A DNA stretch of 64,000 bases. Source: Prauserella flavalba (GTDB lineage: Bacteria; Actinomycetota; Actinomycetes; Mycobacteriales; Pseudonocardiaceae). A model generated the notes under the pieces. The model had not been told where the DNA came from, ran no database searches, and worked only from the letters and a program-made list of their open reading frames with translations. The position numbers were made by a program, and so were the translations under genes. Each line of letters starts with the position of its first letter. Positions within the stretch are counted from its first letter, which is position 1. The stretch spans positions 1,736,001 to 1,800,000 of the forward strand of contig NZ_MASU01000005.1 of assembly GCF_003202235.1 (NCBI RefSeq). Reading direction: 5' to 3'. Below are positions 1-11,935 of the stretch, piece by piece.

Positions 1-70
1 TGCCGCGGCGACCGCGAACACCACCCCGCCGCGGAAGCCCGGACGAGGACACCCGCGAGCCGCTCCCTAA

Positions 71-2835
<2,765 letters not shown>

Positions 2836-2847
2836 TCCCGTCCGCAC

Positions 2848-2883
2848 CGGCGAGCCCGGCCGAGCGATCGGCCGGGCTCGCCG
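2848..2883. terminator. Strong hairpin terminator after katG
   Basis: A 15-base-pair perfect stem (left arm 2848-2862, right arm 2869-2883) with a six-base loop begins 13 bases after the katG stop. There is no T-run, which is usual for actinobacterial terminators. Confidence 0.8.
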
Positions 2884-3249
2884 CGTCATCGCCACCCGCG
2901 GCGCGGCGAACCTCAGTCACCGACCGGCGGGCACGGCATCCGGCAAGGGCGACGTGCTCATGGATGCTGATCTTTCGTGTGAGGTTCCCGCCGGACGATC
3001 CGATTCGCCAGGCGGAGAGGCTGGAGCGGAGACAAGTCGCGTCGGCGCTGTCGTCAGGTCGGCGACCGCGTCTCGGTCCTCTGCACAGCGATCACCTTCG
3101 CTCTCACGACCGGGAACGGCGCGCTGAGGCGAGAGAATGGGAAGTCCGTCCATTTCGGGCGTATCTCACCGAAACGGAAGAATCAGCCGCGCGACAGCAA
3201 GGGGCGCTTCGCGTCCAAGACGAGCTGGGCCGCGGTCGCCACGGCGGGA
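2884..3249. other. Spacer with unresolved 5' end of the next gene
   Basis: No complete gene is convincing here. From about 3124 the frame of the gene at 3250 stays open and encodes a plausible N-terminus (KRKNQPRDSKGRFASK, then a hydrophobic segment), but it has no ATG, GTG or TTG back to the in-frame TGA at 2980. A CTG at 3124 with GGGAA about eight bases upstream is one possible start. A 78-codon open frame on the minus strand (2917-3153) has no recognisable features. Confidence 0.4.
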
Positions 3250-3825
3250 GTGGTCGCCTTCGGCGCCACCACGGGCGGGGCCGGCGGCACCGCCGGCTCA
3301 CTGGGCAGCGGCGCGAGCTCCACCGCGGGCAAGAACCTGGTGGTGCGCAAGGCGGACAGCAAGAAGTCGGCACGCGCCGGGCGGATCGACGAAGCGTGGG
3401 GCCGCCTGGGCATGCGCACGCTGCGAAAGGCGACCCGGAAGCACGCCGAGTGCGTGCGCCATTCGTTCGGCGAGGTGAGGCAGTTCCTCACCCGTACCCC
3501 TTGCACATCCTTGGACCGTGCGCTGTTCACGGTGGGCGACGGCGACGACGCGGTGGTGGTCTCGGTGGCCTGGGTCGGTTTCCGCACCCGGACGCAGGCG
3601 GTGCGGTTCCAGAGCCTCATCGATGTGCACGCCACCGGAGACATCTCCCCGCTGGGCGGCGAGCTCGTCGGCGCGGCCGGTGTTCGGTTCACCGGGCACA
3701 ACTACGACTCCCAGCTCAACCGCACCGTCCTCACGGTCGCCAAAGCCGAGCCGCTGTCGGGAGAGTTCAGCGCGGACGACCTCGACACGGTGGCCGAGGT
3801 CGCCGCCTTGTCACCTCGGCCGTGA
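3250..3825 (+). CDS. Hypothetical membrane-anchored or exported protein
   Basis: No family recognised. At least 191 residues: a Gly/Ala/Thr/Ser-rich start, a basic stretch (about 28-45), then a compact 150-residue domain. The listed GTG is only the first canonical start in frame. The frame runs upstream through a basic segment and an Ala/Val-rich hydrophobic stretch (about 3223-3270) that together look like an N-in membrane anchor, so the real start is probably further 5' and non-canonical, or lost by a frameshift. It lies between the katG terminator and a convergent DUF3040 gene. Confidence 0.55.
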   Translation: MVAFGATTGGAGGTAGSLGSGASSTAGKNLVVRKADSKKSARAGRIDEAWGRLGMRTLRKATRKHAECVRHSFGEVRQFLTRTPCTSLDRALFTVGDGDDAVVVSVAWVGFRTRTQAVRFQSLIDVHATGDISPLGGELVGAAGVRFTGHNYDSQLNRTVLTVAKAEPLSGEFSADDLDTVAEVAALSPRP

Positions 3826-3844
3826 AGGCGCCGCGATCAGCGGC

Positions 3845-4168
3845 TCAGGCGGCGGCGCAGCGGGGGCAGTTCGGTTCCGAGGCCGGAACCAGGTGGTGGC
3901 ACGCCGGGTCGTAATAGCTCCTCGACACCCACCGGATCGGGCCGACCGCGCCGAGCGCCAGGACGAGCAGACCGAACAACACCCAGCCGGCCACGAGCAG
4001 CCCCACCCCCACGACGGCCGCGGCCAGAACGCCCAGGGTGAGGAACGTCGATGTGGAGTCCTCCGGCGGGGTCATCCGGCGCAGCCACTTGTCGAGCCGG
4101 GGATCGTCGGCGCGCAGTCCGTGCTCGAGTTCGGACAGTGCGCGTTGTTCCTGCTCACTCAGCGGCAT
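3845..4168 (-). CDS. DUF3040 small membrane protein
   Basis: A 107-residue protein beginning MPLSEQEQRALSELE, the conserved actinobacterial DUF3040 opening (a short helix followed by ADDP). Two adjacent membrane segments follow (about residues 40-75), then a C-terminal tail with HxxxP and a CPRC motif that resembles a small zinc-binding end. The ATG at 4168 fits the family start; an upstream in-frame start would add about 42 unrelated residues. Function is unknown for the family. The 217 bases upstream are AT-richer than their surroundings and probably hold its promoter. Confidence 0.8.
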   Translation of the reverse strand: MPLSEQEQRALSELEHGLRADDPRLDKWLRRMTPPEDSTSTFLTLGVLAAAVVGVGLLVAGWVLFGLLVLALGAVGPIRWVSRSYYDPACHHLVPASEPNCPRCAAA

Positions 4169-4385
4169 GGCCTGCCACCCGGGAATGGTGCGCCGAATTG
4201 AACAAGAGACGTTTTCTCCTTCGGGGTCCACGGAGTTTGAGGCGGGGGATTTCTCCGTCGCAGACATCCTGGTCAGCCTGGGGAGTTCACGCAATGACGG
4301 TGGTCACAAATATCAACCGGAATGGGAATTGGGAATTGCACGTTCGCGCAGCGGACAAAGATCGACACTTTTCGTCAGCACCGGT

Positions 4386-4784
4386 TCACGCGAGGCTCAC
4401 CCTGCGACCGGTGATCTGTTCGATGTCGATCACGACGACCACGTCGCGGACGCCGGGTGCCCACGGCCGGTGCTCCTGATCGAACAGGGCCACGAGTTCG
4501 TCGACGTCGGTCACGCGGCGGGCTCGTCCGAGCACCACCACGCTCCATCCGGTCCTGTCACCCTCGTCGATGCGGTCGGCCTCGAACGCCACCACCTCGC
4601 GGTGCAGCCGCCGCGTCCACGAACCGGCGGGGCCGCGCAGGACGATGCGGCCCGCGACGACCCGGAAGTTGACCGGACGGATCGCGGGCAGGGCCTGCTC
4701 GGTGTACACGACGCGCCCGACCGGTACGGAGCCCAGCAGCCGCAGGCTCTCCGAGACGCCGAGCCTGTCCATCACAGCGGTCAT
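4386..4784 (-). CDS. Pyridoxamine 5'-phosphate oxidase-fold protein
   Basis: A 132-residue split-barrel flavin-binding protein of the PPOX-like family common in actinobacteria. It has an N-terminal helix (MDRLGVSESLRLLGSV), a beta strand with PVNF, and a C-terminal VVVIDIEQITGRRV strand. Relatives bind FMN or F420, and many are redox or stress proteins of unknown substrate. The ATG at 4784 is chosen because GGGAGG lies four bases upstream; a downstream ATG at 4772 lacks this. It faces away from the transporter gene at 4974. Confidence 0.75.
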   Translation of the reverse strand: MTAVMDRLGVSESLRLLGSVPVGRVVYTEQALPAIRPVNFRVVAGRIVLRGPAGSWTRRLHREVVAFEADRIDEGDRTGWSVVVLGRARRVTDVDELVALFDQEHRPWAPGVRDVVVVIDIEQITGRRVSLA

Positions 4785-4973
4785 AGCGCCTCCCACCACA
4801 CGAGCCATGCCCTCTGGACCCGAGGATCCACCCCGCGACCTCCGGCGAGCAGGGACGGAAGTCCTCACTACCGGTGACCTGCAGCCGGGACGGGCGGACG
4901 AGCGACTCCCGGCCCCCGTGCACGGGACTTTCGTCCCTGCCGCCGGAGGCTGCGAGGGCGCACGCTGTGGCCG

Positions 4974-5879
4974 GTGATGCTCGTCGTCCTTCTCTCGGTG
5001 CTCGCCGCGGCGGCCAACGCCGCGGGGTCGGTGCTGCAACGGCTCGGCGTCCGCACCGTGCCTCACGGCATGCGGATGTCGGTGCCCGTGCTGCGCACCC
5101 TCGTGCGGAGGCCGGCCTGGGTGCTGGGTGTTGCGGCGATGCTCACGGGGCTGGCGCTGCAGGCCCTGGCGCTCGCCTCCGGTCCGATCGTGCTGATCCA
5201 GCCCCTCCTCATCAGCGAGCTCGGCTTCGCCCTGCTGCTGTCGGGGCTGGCCTTCGGCAGCAGGCTCCGCCCCCGGGAGTGGGCGGCGGTGCTGAGCACG
5301 GCCGGCGGTGTCGCGCTGCTGCTCGGCGCGCTGGCACCGGGTGGTGGCGACCCGAGCCGGGCCTCGGCGGGCTCCTGGCTGTCCGGATGTGTGCTCACCG
5401 TCGGGGTGGTCGGGGCGCTCGTGACACTGGGCCACCGTGACCGGCATGCTCATCGCGCGGTGTACCTCGGGATGGCGGCGGGGACGTGGTTCGCCTTCAC
5501 CGCGGCGCTGGTGGCGGCCATGACCGACGCGCTCGGCGACGGCGGCGTCAGCGCGCTCGTGTCGGCCTGGCAGACCTACGCCATGATGCTCGCCGGGCCC
5601 GCCGGATTCCTGTTGCTGCAGAGCATGCTGCGGGCGGGGAGGCTCGAGGCCTCCCAGCCCGCTCTCGTGCTGTCGAACCCGCTGGCGGCACTCGCCTGGG
5701 GTGTCGTGGCCTTCGGCGAGACGGTCCGTGGCGGGGCCTGGATCGCCGCCGCGGCGGTCGCGGCCATCGTCATCGCCGTGTCCACGGCGACGCTCGCGCG
5801 CTCGTCCCTGCTCACCGACGACGGCCGCCGCACCCGCGACGCCGAGGAGGGCCTCGTTCACCGGGCGGCGACGAGATAG
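4974..5879 (+). CDS. DMT-superfamily transporter (EamA/NIPA-like)
   Basis: A 301-residue integral membrane protein with about nine to ten hydrophobic segments in two repeats, such as VVLLSVLAAAANAAGSVLQR near the start and a matching repeat from about residue 165. The drug/metabolite transporter fold and the opening with an early Gln-Arg resemble NIPA-like members, but the substrate cannot be read from sequence. The start is GTG at 4974 or ATG at 4977. The last 22 bases overlap the convergent methyltransferase gene. Confidence 0.75.
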   Translation: MMLVVLLSVLAAAANAAGSVLQRLGVRTVPHGMRMSVPVLRTLVRRPAWVLGVAAMLTGLALQALALASGPIVLIQPLLISELGFALLLSGLAFGSRLRPREWAAVLSTAGGVALLLGALAPGGGDPSRASAGSWLSGCVLTVGVVGALVTLGHRDRHAHRAVYLGMAAGTWFAFTAALVAAMTDALGDGGVSALVSAWQTYAMMLAGPAGFLLLQSMLRAGRLEASQPALVLSNPLAALAWGVVAFGETVRGGAWIAAAAVAAIVIAVSTATLARSSLLTDDGRRTRDAEEGLVHRAATR

Positions 5880-6691
5880 GCGGTACCCAGCCACCGCCGG
5901 GCGCCGCGGCTCACCGTGGTCTCCGGGTGGGCTCGCCACCGGCGCGCCCATTTCCGCACGATCCGGTCGAACGGCGGCAAAAGGGGTGTCACGTCGTAGT
6001 AGGCGATGTCGACCGGGCGCAGCCCGAGCCCGCGGAACAGCCGGCACAGTCGTCGGCGGGACAAAGCGCGGATTCCGGTTCTGCTCGCCGCGTGCCTGCG
6101 CTCCGGCGGCACCCCGGCCCATCGCTCGGCGTGGCCCAGCAGCCGGACCGCCGGCCAGTAGACCGACCACTCGAACAACCGGTACGGGCTGCGCGGGTTG
6201 AGCATCGTGACCACGACAAGGCCGCCGTGACGGACCACGCGCGCCAGCTCACGCAGCGCGCGCAGCGCGTCCGTGTACTCGAGGACCCCCATCGCGACCA
6301 CGACGTCGAAAGACCGTTCCGGAAACGGCAAATCCTCGATGTCCGCCACGGTCAGGCGGACATCCGCCGCGCCGGCGAGTCTCTCCCGGGCAACCTCGAT
6401 CATGGCGGCCGACTGGTCGCAGCCGGTGATCCCGAAGTCACCCGGCCGCGTATCGACCAGCCGGCGAAGCAACACGCCGGGACCACAGCCCGCGTCCAGC
6501 AGCTCACCGCCAGGACACGTGCGCAGAACTTCGTCCACGACGTGCAACCGCGAGTGGAGATATCGTGCGCCAGGGCTCCAACCCTGATGCGACCCGGCGT
6601 ACTGTCGTGCGTCGGTCAGCGTTTCGTATTGCGCGGCAACGGTTTCGGCGCGCTGGCGCCGGGATCGCAGGACGTGCACATCTGCCTCCAT
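5858..6691 (-). CDS. Class I SAM-dependent methyltransferase
   Basis: A 277-residue methyltransferase. The SAM-binding motif I is LLDAGCGPGVLL (about residues 64-75), an acidic residue follows in TGCDQSAAMIEVA, and VADIEDLPFPERSFDVVVA carries motifs II-III. The C-terminal third (about 170-277) is Arg/Trp-rich, as in UbiE-like or lipid methyltransferases that act on membrane substrates. Substrate is unknown. It stands alone and overlaps the end of the DMT gene tail to tail. Confidence 0.82.
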   Translation of the reverse strand: MEADVHVLRSRRQRAETVAAQYETLTDARQYAGSHQGWSPGARYLHSRLHVVDEVLRTCPGGELLDAGCGPGVLLRRLVDTRPGDFGITGCDQSAAMIEVARERLAGAADVRLTVADIEDLPFPERSFDVVVAMGVLEYTDALRALRELARVVRHGGLVVVTMLNPRSPYRLFEWSVYWPAVRLLGHAERWAGVPPERRHAASRTGIRALSRRRLCRLFRGLGLRPVDIAYYDVTPLLPPFDRIVRKWARRWRAHPETTVSRGARRWLGTAYLVAAR

Positions 6692-6841
6692 CGGATCGAC
6701 TTTCCTGCCGATAGCCGGAAGATGCCGTGATCAGTACTGGCTCGCCACGAGAAGACGAGCAATAGCCAGGAAGTCGCAGTCCGGGCCTCGCCGTTACGGC
6801 TACGACACAAAGGGGGGCGAGGGAGATGAGGGGTTCGCCGG

Positions 6842-8155
6842 TCAGGGCTGCGGCGTCGTGACCTTCGGTGCCACGGGTGGCGACTCGATGTCACGACGCC
6901 GGGTCTCCGGTCCCGCCGCGAGCGCGATCAGGGTGAACGCCGTGAGCAGGCCCAGATACACGGCGACCGGCCACCAGTGCCCCGACCACGCGAGCAGCGC
7001 GGTCGCGACCAGCGGCAGGAAGCCGCCTGCCAGCACCGAACCGATCTCCCTGGCGAACGCGAACCCGGCGAGCCTGGTCTTGGTGTCGAACAGCTCCGCG
7101 AACCACGCCGCCTGCGGCGCCAGCATCGCCGGGTAGCAGATGCCGAGCCCCACGACGAACGCGGCGACGACCGCGACCGGGGAGCGGCTCTCCAGCATGA
7201 GGAAGAACGGCACCGTCCACAGCGCGGAGGCGATCGCCCCCGCCGCGTACACCGGTCGGCGTCCCCACCGGTCGGACAGCCAGCCGAACAACGGCACCCC
7301 GGCCACCTGCACCGCGGAGGCGATGATCACCGCGGTGAGCCCGAGCGACTCGTCGAGGCCCAGGGTGCCGGTCAGGAACGACACGGCGAACACCGGGAAC
7401 AGGTAGGCGAACCCGTTCTCGGCGAAGCGGGCACCGATCACGACGAAGAAGCTCCTCGGGTGCCGCCGCACGGCCGCGAACAACGGCACCTTGACCGCCT
7501 CGGCCCGTTGCGCGTTCTCGAACGCCGGGGTCTCGTCGACCGCGCTCCGCACGAAGTAGCCGACCGCGAGCATCACGATCCCCAGCAGGAACGGAACCCG
7601 CCAGCCCCACTGCCGGAACTGCTCGTCGGGCAGCAACAGGAAGAGCTGGAAGACGCCGGTCGCCAGCAGGGTCGCGAGCGCGAACCCCGCCGGTGCCCAC
7701 GCACCGGCGAGACCTCTCCGCCGCTGGTCACCGTGCTCGACGGACAGCACCACCGCTCCCGCGTACTCGCCTCCGGCGCCGAAGCCCTGCAGCAGTCGCA
7801 GCACGATCAGCAGCACCGGCGCCCACGCGCCGATCTGGTCGTACGTGGGCAGGACGCCGATCAGCGCGGTGGCCACGCCCATCAGCACGATCGTCAGCAC
7901 CAGCATGGTCTTGCGGCCCACACGGTCGCCGAGGCTGCCCAGCACGATGCCGCCCAACGGGCGGGCGAGGAAGCCGACCGCGTAGGTGGCGAACGTGGCG
8001 AGCGTGCCCGCGACGGGGCTGACGGTGGGAAAGAACAGCTCGTTCAGGATGAGCGCGGCGGCGGTGCCGTAGATGAGGAAGTCGTACCACTCCAGGGTGG
8101 TGCCAACGAGCGCGGCGATACCGGCGCGCCGGGCCTGGCGTCGGGTGTCGGACAT
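6842..8155 (-). CDS. MHS-family (MFS) metabolite:proton symporter
   Basis: A 437-residue, 12-helix major facilitator of the metabolite:H+ symporter type. The GGIVLGSLGDRVGRKTMLV loop between helices 2 and 3 and the RLLQGFGAGGEYAGA motif at helix 4-5 are diagnostic. Such carriers import carboxylic acids (for example dicarboxylates, shikimate or aromatic acids). Last gene of a three-gene operon after the FAD oxidoreductase and IlvD-like dehydratase; the ATG follows an AGGAGA site 28 bases after the dehydratase stop. It probably imports the acid those enzymes process. Confidence 0.88.
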   Translation of the reverse strand: MSDTRRQARRAGIAALVGTTLEWYDFLIYGTAAALILNELFFPTVSPVAGTLATFATYAVGFLARPLGGIVLGSLGDRVGRKTMLVLTIVLMGVATALIGVLPTYDQIGAWAPVLLIVLRLLQGFGAGGEYAGAVVLSVEHGDQRRRGLAGAWAPAGFALATLLATGVFQLFLLLPDEQFRQWGWRVPFLLGIVMLAVGYFVRSAVDETPAFENAQRAEAVKVPLFAAVRRHPRSFFVVIGARFAENGFAYLFPVFAVSFLTGTLGLDESLGLTAVIIASAVQVAGVPLFGWLSDRWGRRPVYAAGAIASALWTVPFFLMLESRSPVAVVAAFVVGLGICYPAMLAPQAAWFAELFDTKTRLAGFAFAREIGSVLAGGFLPLVATALLAWSGHWWPVAVYLGLLTAFTLIALAAGPETRRRDIESPPVAPKVTTPQP

Positions 8156-8183
8156 GGGGCCATCTCCTTTGGTGGCGGGGAGG

Positions 8184-9839
8184 TCAGGGGCGGCGCAGGA
8201 CGGCGCCGCGCTGGATCGGGCCGACGAGCGCGGCGTACTGGCCGAGCCAGCCGTGCTCGGACGCCGGGTCTCCCGCGGTGACGGGCGCTCCGTCGCGGAG
8301 CGGTTCGGCGTCGATGCGCCGCGCGTCGAGATCGATCGCGACGACGTCGCCGTCGCGCAGGCCGGCCAGCGGGCCGCCGTCGGCCGCTTCGGGCATGACC
8401 TGCCCGACGACGAGACCGTGGTTGAGCCCGGACAGCTCGCCGTCCGTCACCACGGCCACCTGGCCACCCAGCCCGGCTCCGTTGAGCGCGGCCACGAAGC
8501 TCGCCGCGAAGACCGTGCCGGGGCCACCTCGCGGGCCCATGCCGCGCAACACGATGACGTGCCCGGGAACGATCTCGCCGTCGCCCAGCGCAGTGATCGC
8601 CTCGTCCTCACCGGCGAACACCTTGGCGGGCCCGGAGAACTGGCGGCGCGCGGCGCCCACGCCCGCGACCTTCACGATCGCACCATCGGGCGCGAGCGAC
8701 CCGCGCAGGATGAGCAGTCCGGGCTCCTCCGCGATCGGCTCGTCCAGCGGGTGCACCACGTCACCGTCCACGTCGGACGCTTCGGTGATCAGTTCGGCCA
8801 CCGTCCGCCCGGACACCGTCAGTGCCCCGGTGTGCAGCCGCGGCTCCAGCGCCCGCAGGACGGTCTGCACGCCGCCCACCCGGTCGAGGTCCCACACCTG
8901 GTGTGTCCCGTTCGGACGGATCGCGGCGAGCTGCCTGGCATCGCGTCCCTGCGATTCGAACGACCCCACCACGTCGAGGTCCAGCCCGGCCTCGGCGGCC
9001 ACCGCCGCGAGATGCCGGACGCAGTTGACGGAGCCGCCCAGCGCCAGCGCCACCTCCACCGCGTTCCGGATGGCCGCCGTGGTCAGCACCTGCCGTGCGG
9101 TGAGCCCTTCGCCGACGAGCTCGACGATCCGCCGGCCCGCGGCGGCCGCGCGTTCGAGCATCGACTCCGAGTTCGCGCGGGTCGGCGCCGAACCGGGCAT
9201 GGTCATGCCCAGTGCCTCGGCGAGCACGTGCATGGTGTTCGCCGTCGCCAGTCCGGCGCACACCCCGGGGCCCTGTATCGCGTTGTCGGCCATCTCCCCC
9301 AGCTCGTCAACGCTCAACCGGCCGGAGGCGACCGCGCCGACCGACTCGTAGACCGAGTCGATGTCGACCGTGCACCCGCTGAAGGTGCCGCCGCGCTGGT
9401 AGCCGCCGATCACGAGCACGGAGGGCAGGTCGAGCCGCGCCGCGGCCATCAGGTGTGCCGGCGTCGTCTTGTCGCAGCTGGACAACAGCACCATGCCGTC
9501 GAGCTGGGCGCCTTCGACGGCCGCCTCGACGTCGTTGACGATCAGGTCCCGCGTCGGCATCAGGTAGCGCGCCTTGCGGCCCGCGCTGGTGACGAAGTCG
9601 CTGGGCGCGGTGGTGCGGATCTCCAGCGGCAGCCCGCCGGCCTCCCGCACGGCGCCTGCGACGACCTCGGCCACGTCGTCGAGGTGGGCGAAGCACACCG
9701 ACAGCTTCGACGACGTGTTGACCACGGCGATCTTGGGTTTACGCTGGTCTTCGGCGCTGATGCCCATCGCGCTCCACTGCGCGCGCCGCACCGCCCAGCG
9801 GGTGGTGCCCGGCTCGAAGTTGCTTCGCAGCCGATCCAT
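8184..9839 (-). CDS. IlvD/Edd-family (sugar-acid or dihydroxy-acid) dehydratase
   Basis: A 551-residue dehydratase of the dihydroxy-acid / phosphogluconate / aldonic-acid dehydratase family, which removes water from 2,3-dihydroxy acids with an Fe-S cluster and Mg. Putative cluster cysteines are C49, C122 (SSCDKTTP) and C194 (GVCAGLATANTM). The catalytic GELSGLNHG-type serine loop lies near the C-terminus. The start at 9839 is set by AGGAG upstream; the open frame extends 50 codons further but without coding character. The operon (FAD oxidoreductase, MHS symporter) suggests sugar-acid catabolism rather than valine synthesis. Confidence 0.88.
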   Translation of the reverse strand: MDRLRSNFEPGTTRWAVRRAQWSAMGISAEDQRKPKIAVVNTSSKLSVCFAHLDDVAEVVAGAVREAGGLPLEIRTTAPSDFVTSAGRKARYLMPTRDLIVNDVEAAVEGAQLDGMVLLSSCDKTTPAHLMAAARLDLPSVLVIGGYQRGGTFSGCTVDIDSVYESVGAVASGRLSVDELGEMADNAIQGPGVCAGLATANTMHVLAEALGMTMPGSAPTRANSESMLERAAAAGRRIVELVGEGLTARQVLTTAAIRNAVEVALALGGSVNCVRHLAAVAAEAGLDLDVVGSFESQGRDARQLAAIRPNGTHQVWDLDRVGGVQTVLRALEPRLHTGALTVSGRTVAELITEASDVDGDVVHPLDEPIAEEPGLLILRGSLAPDGAIVKVAGVGAARRQFSGPAKVFAGEDEAITALGDGEIVPGHVIVLRGMGPRGGPGTVFAASFVAALNGAGLGGQVAVVTDGELSGLNHGLVVGQVMPEAADGGPLAGLRDGDVVAIDLDARRIDAEPLRDGAPVTAGDPASEHGWLGQYAALVGPIQRGAVLRRP

Positions 9840-9853
9840 GGTGGTTTCTCCTG

Positions 9854-11218
9854 TCAGGAAGGGGAAAGGGCGCTTCCGTTGGCCGCCATCGACGCGCGGA
9901 CGTCCCGTCCGTCGAGCTCGCGATAGGCCACGTCCTTGTCGAGCGAGAGCAGCGTCGCCATCGCGGCGGCGTGGCCGTATTCGAAGCACTGCGCGGTGAC
10001 CCGCGCGGAGGCCAGTGCCTCGTGCTCGGCGCTCAGGCAGCGCCCGGCGACGATGACGTTCTCGCCGCGTTCGGGGACGAGGGTTCCGTAGGGCACCTCG
10101 TAGTAGTCGTCGAGCAGCCAGGTCAGTTTCGGCTTCTCGCCGGCGTGCAGCTCGATGGGCCAGGGCACCCGGCAGATCCCGTCAGGGCGCTTGCGGGCGG
10201 CGAGCACGTCGTGGTTGGTCAGCCGCTCGACACCGGTGATCGTCCGAGTCTGGCGGATGCCCGCCTCGACGCCGGTGTCGAGCACGAAGGCGTCCTCGCA
10301 GCCGGGGATCCGCTCGGTCAGGAACCGCGCGTAGGAGCGCACCTGGCGGCGTCCCAGGACCTCGGCCTCGGTGAAGTCGGCCGGGTCGATGACGTTGAGC
10401 AGCCGCCCGTCCCTGCCCTGGAGCCGGGTCGCGTTGACGAGCAGTTCGCCGGGCCGGGAGGTGGTGAAGATCCAGATCTTGCGGCGGGGCAGGTCCATGC
10501 CCTCCGCGCGCGCCTGGTCGATCGCCTCGGTGACGTACGGCGGGCAGATCGTGTCCTCGCCGTAGAACTCCTTGAAGCGCCGGACATCGACGTTGCCGAG
10601 CCGGAAGAACATGGTGGGGTTCTGGATGACGCCGCCGTCGCCGAAGGTGTAGCGGTAGCCCGCGCGGGCAACGACCGCCGCGTCGCCGGAGGCGTCGATC
10701 GTGCGCGCGGCGAGGATCACCGCGCGGCCGGCGTTCGACTCGACCACGACACCGCGGTGTGCGTCACCGTCGAGGACGACGCCGGTGACCGCGGTGTGGT
10801 ACAGGATCTTGACGTCGGCCCGCTCGAGCAGGTCGTCGGCGGTTTCGCGCCACCGCAACGGGTCGTGCGCGACCGTCCAGGTCTTGCCGTACACCTGCGG
10901 TCCGGTCAGTCCACCTCGGGCCAGCAGCTCGCTCCGGAAACGTTCGGTGAACCCGGCGACGACCTGCCGCGGCTCGCGGTGGCTCTCGGACGCCAGGTAC
11001 AGGCCGCAGATCGTGCCGGACATGCCCGCGACGGCCGCGCCACCGGCGAAGCCGTACCGCTCCACGATGAGCACCGACCGGCCGGCTTCGGCGGCGACCG
11101 TGGCGGCCGCGACGCCCGCCGCCCCGGCCCCGACCACGAGCACGTCGACCTCGGCCAGCACGTCGAGCCCCTGATCAGGGTGGGTGTCCGCGAGCGACCA
11201 CACCGATATATTGGTCAT
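9854..11218 (-). CDS. FAD-dependent oxidoreductase (FAD_oxidored family)
   Basis: A 454-residue flavoprotein. The dinucleotide-binding motif VLVVGAGAAGVAAATVAAEAG lies at about residues 24-44, followed by ERYGFAGGAAVAG, the early Gly-rich loop typical of the pfam12831 family. The C-terminal VIVAGRCLSAEHEALASARV completes the FAD site. Members oxidise small hydroxy acids or reduce enoates; the substrate is unknown here. First gene of the operon, 14 bases before the dehydratase. Its start lies inside the palindromic element shared with the divergent GntR gene. Confidence 0.82.
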   Translation of the reverse strand: MTNISVWSLADTHPDQGLDVLAEVDVLVVGAGAAGVAAATVAAEAGRSVLIVERYGFAGGAAVAGMSGTICGLYLASESHREPRQVVAGFTERFRSELLARGGLTGPQVYGKTWTVAHDPLRWRETADDLLERADVKILYHTAVTGVVLDGDAHRGVVVESNAGRAVILAARTIDASGDAAVVARAGYRYTFGDGGVIQNPTMFFRLGNVDVRRFKEFYGEDTICPPYVTEAIDQARAEGMDLPRRKIWIFTTSRPGELLVNATRLQGRDGRLLNVIDPADFTEAEVLGRRQVRSYARFLTERIPGCEDAFVLDTGVEAGIRQTRTITGVERLTNHDVLAARKRPDGICRVPWPIELHAGEKPKLTWLLDDYYEVPYGTLVPERGENVIVAGRCLSAEHEALASARVTAQCFEYGHAAAMATLLSLDKDVAYRELDGRDVRASMAANGSALSPS

Positions 11219-11237
11219 ATGCCGGTTGTACATGACC
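11213..11237. promoter_or_regulatory. Candidate GntR operator in divergent promoter
   Basis: An inverted repeat GGTCAT-N13-ATGACC covers the start codon of the FAD oxidoreductase and lies about 50 bases before the GntR start. FCD-type GntR regulators often bind such symmetric sites and control themselves and the divergent operon. Binding is inferred. Confidence 0.45.
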
Positions 11238-11285
11238 GGTCCGGGTAATGTCCAGAGCAACCGGACAGCGAGCAGGAGGCGGACC

Positions 11286-11924
11286 GTGGCGAACAAGGCC
11301 GACCAGGCCTACGACGTGCTGGAGCGGATGATCACGTTCCAGGAGCTTCCACCGGGTTCACTGGTGTCCGAGGCGCGGCTGATGGAGCGCACGGGCCTCG
11401 GCCGCACCCCGGTGCGCGAGGCCCTGCAGCGGCTCGCCCGCGAACGGATGGTCGAGATCCACCCGAGCCAGGGCGTCTTCGTCGCGGCCACGTCGATCGA
11501 GGCGCAGCTCAAGGTGCTGGAACTGCGCCGCTCGCTGGAGGAGCTGGCGGTGCGGCTCGCCGCGCACCGGGCCACGACCGCACAGCGCGAACGCATCCTC
11601 GAACTGGCCGAGGTCCTCGCGGCGTTCGACGGCGACGACCCCCAGGAGTTCGGGGACCTGCTCAAGCAGACCCACACGCTGATCGTGGACGCCGCCCACA
11701 ACGAGTTCATCTCGCTGTCGATGGCGCCGCTGCAAGGACTGTCCCGCCGGTTCTGGTTCGCCCACCTGCGCGACCCGAAGACCGAGCTGCACGAGGCGGC
11801 CGATCTCCACGGGCAGATCCTGCGTGCGATCTGCCACGGCGACGAGACCAAGGCGACCGACGCGTCACTGCAGCTCAACGACTACCTGACCGACTTCACC
11901 TACCGCACGCTGCGGCACCAGTAG
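11286..11924 (+). CDS. GntR/FadR-subfamily (FCD) transcriptional regulator
   Basis: A 212-residue regulator. The N-terminal winged helix includes LMERTGLGRTPVREALQRLARERMVE, the typical GntR recognition region (about residues 25-55). The all-helical FCD ligand-binding domain follows (about 80-205) and contains metal-site candidates H122 and H169 or near neighbours. The GTG at 11286 has AGGAGG six bases upstream. It is transcribed away from the FAD oxidoreductase / dehydratase / MHS operon and presumably senses an acid intermediate of that pathway. Confidence 0.88.
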   Translation: MANKADQAYDVLERMITFQELPPGSLVSEARLMERTGLGRTPVREALQRLARERMVEIHPSQGVFVAATSIEAQLKVLELRRSLEELAVRLAAHRATTAQRERILELAEVLAAFDGDDPQEFGDLLKQTHTLIVDAAHNEFISLSMAPLQGLSRRFWFAHLRDPKTELHEAADLHGQILRAICHGDETKATDASLQLNDYLTDFTYRTLRHQ

Positions 11925-11935
11925 TCCCGGCCCGT

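Noticed and set aside
4386-6170. A 594-codon minus-strand frame opposite the DMT transporter
   Set aside because: Only the last 132 codons (4386-4784) look like protein; the rest is antisense to the transporter and is His/Arg/Gly repeat-like.
8184-9839. Biosynthetic dihydroxy-acid dehydratase (ilvD)
   Set aside because: It belongs to the same family, but the operon with a flavoprotein, MHS carrier and GntR regulator points to catabolism, not branched-chain amino acid synthesis.
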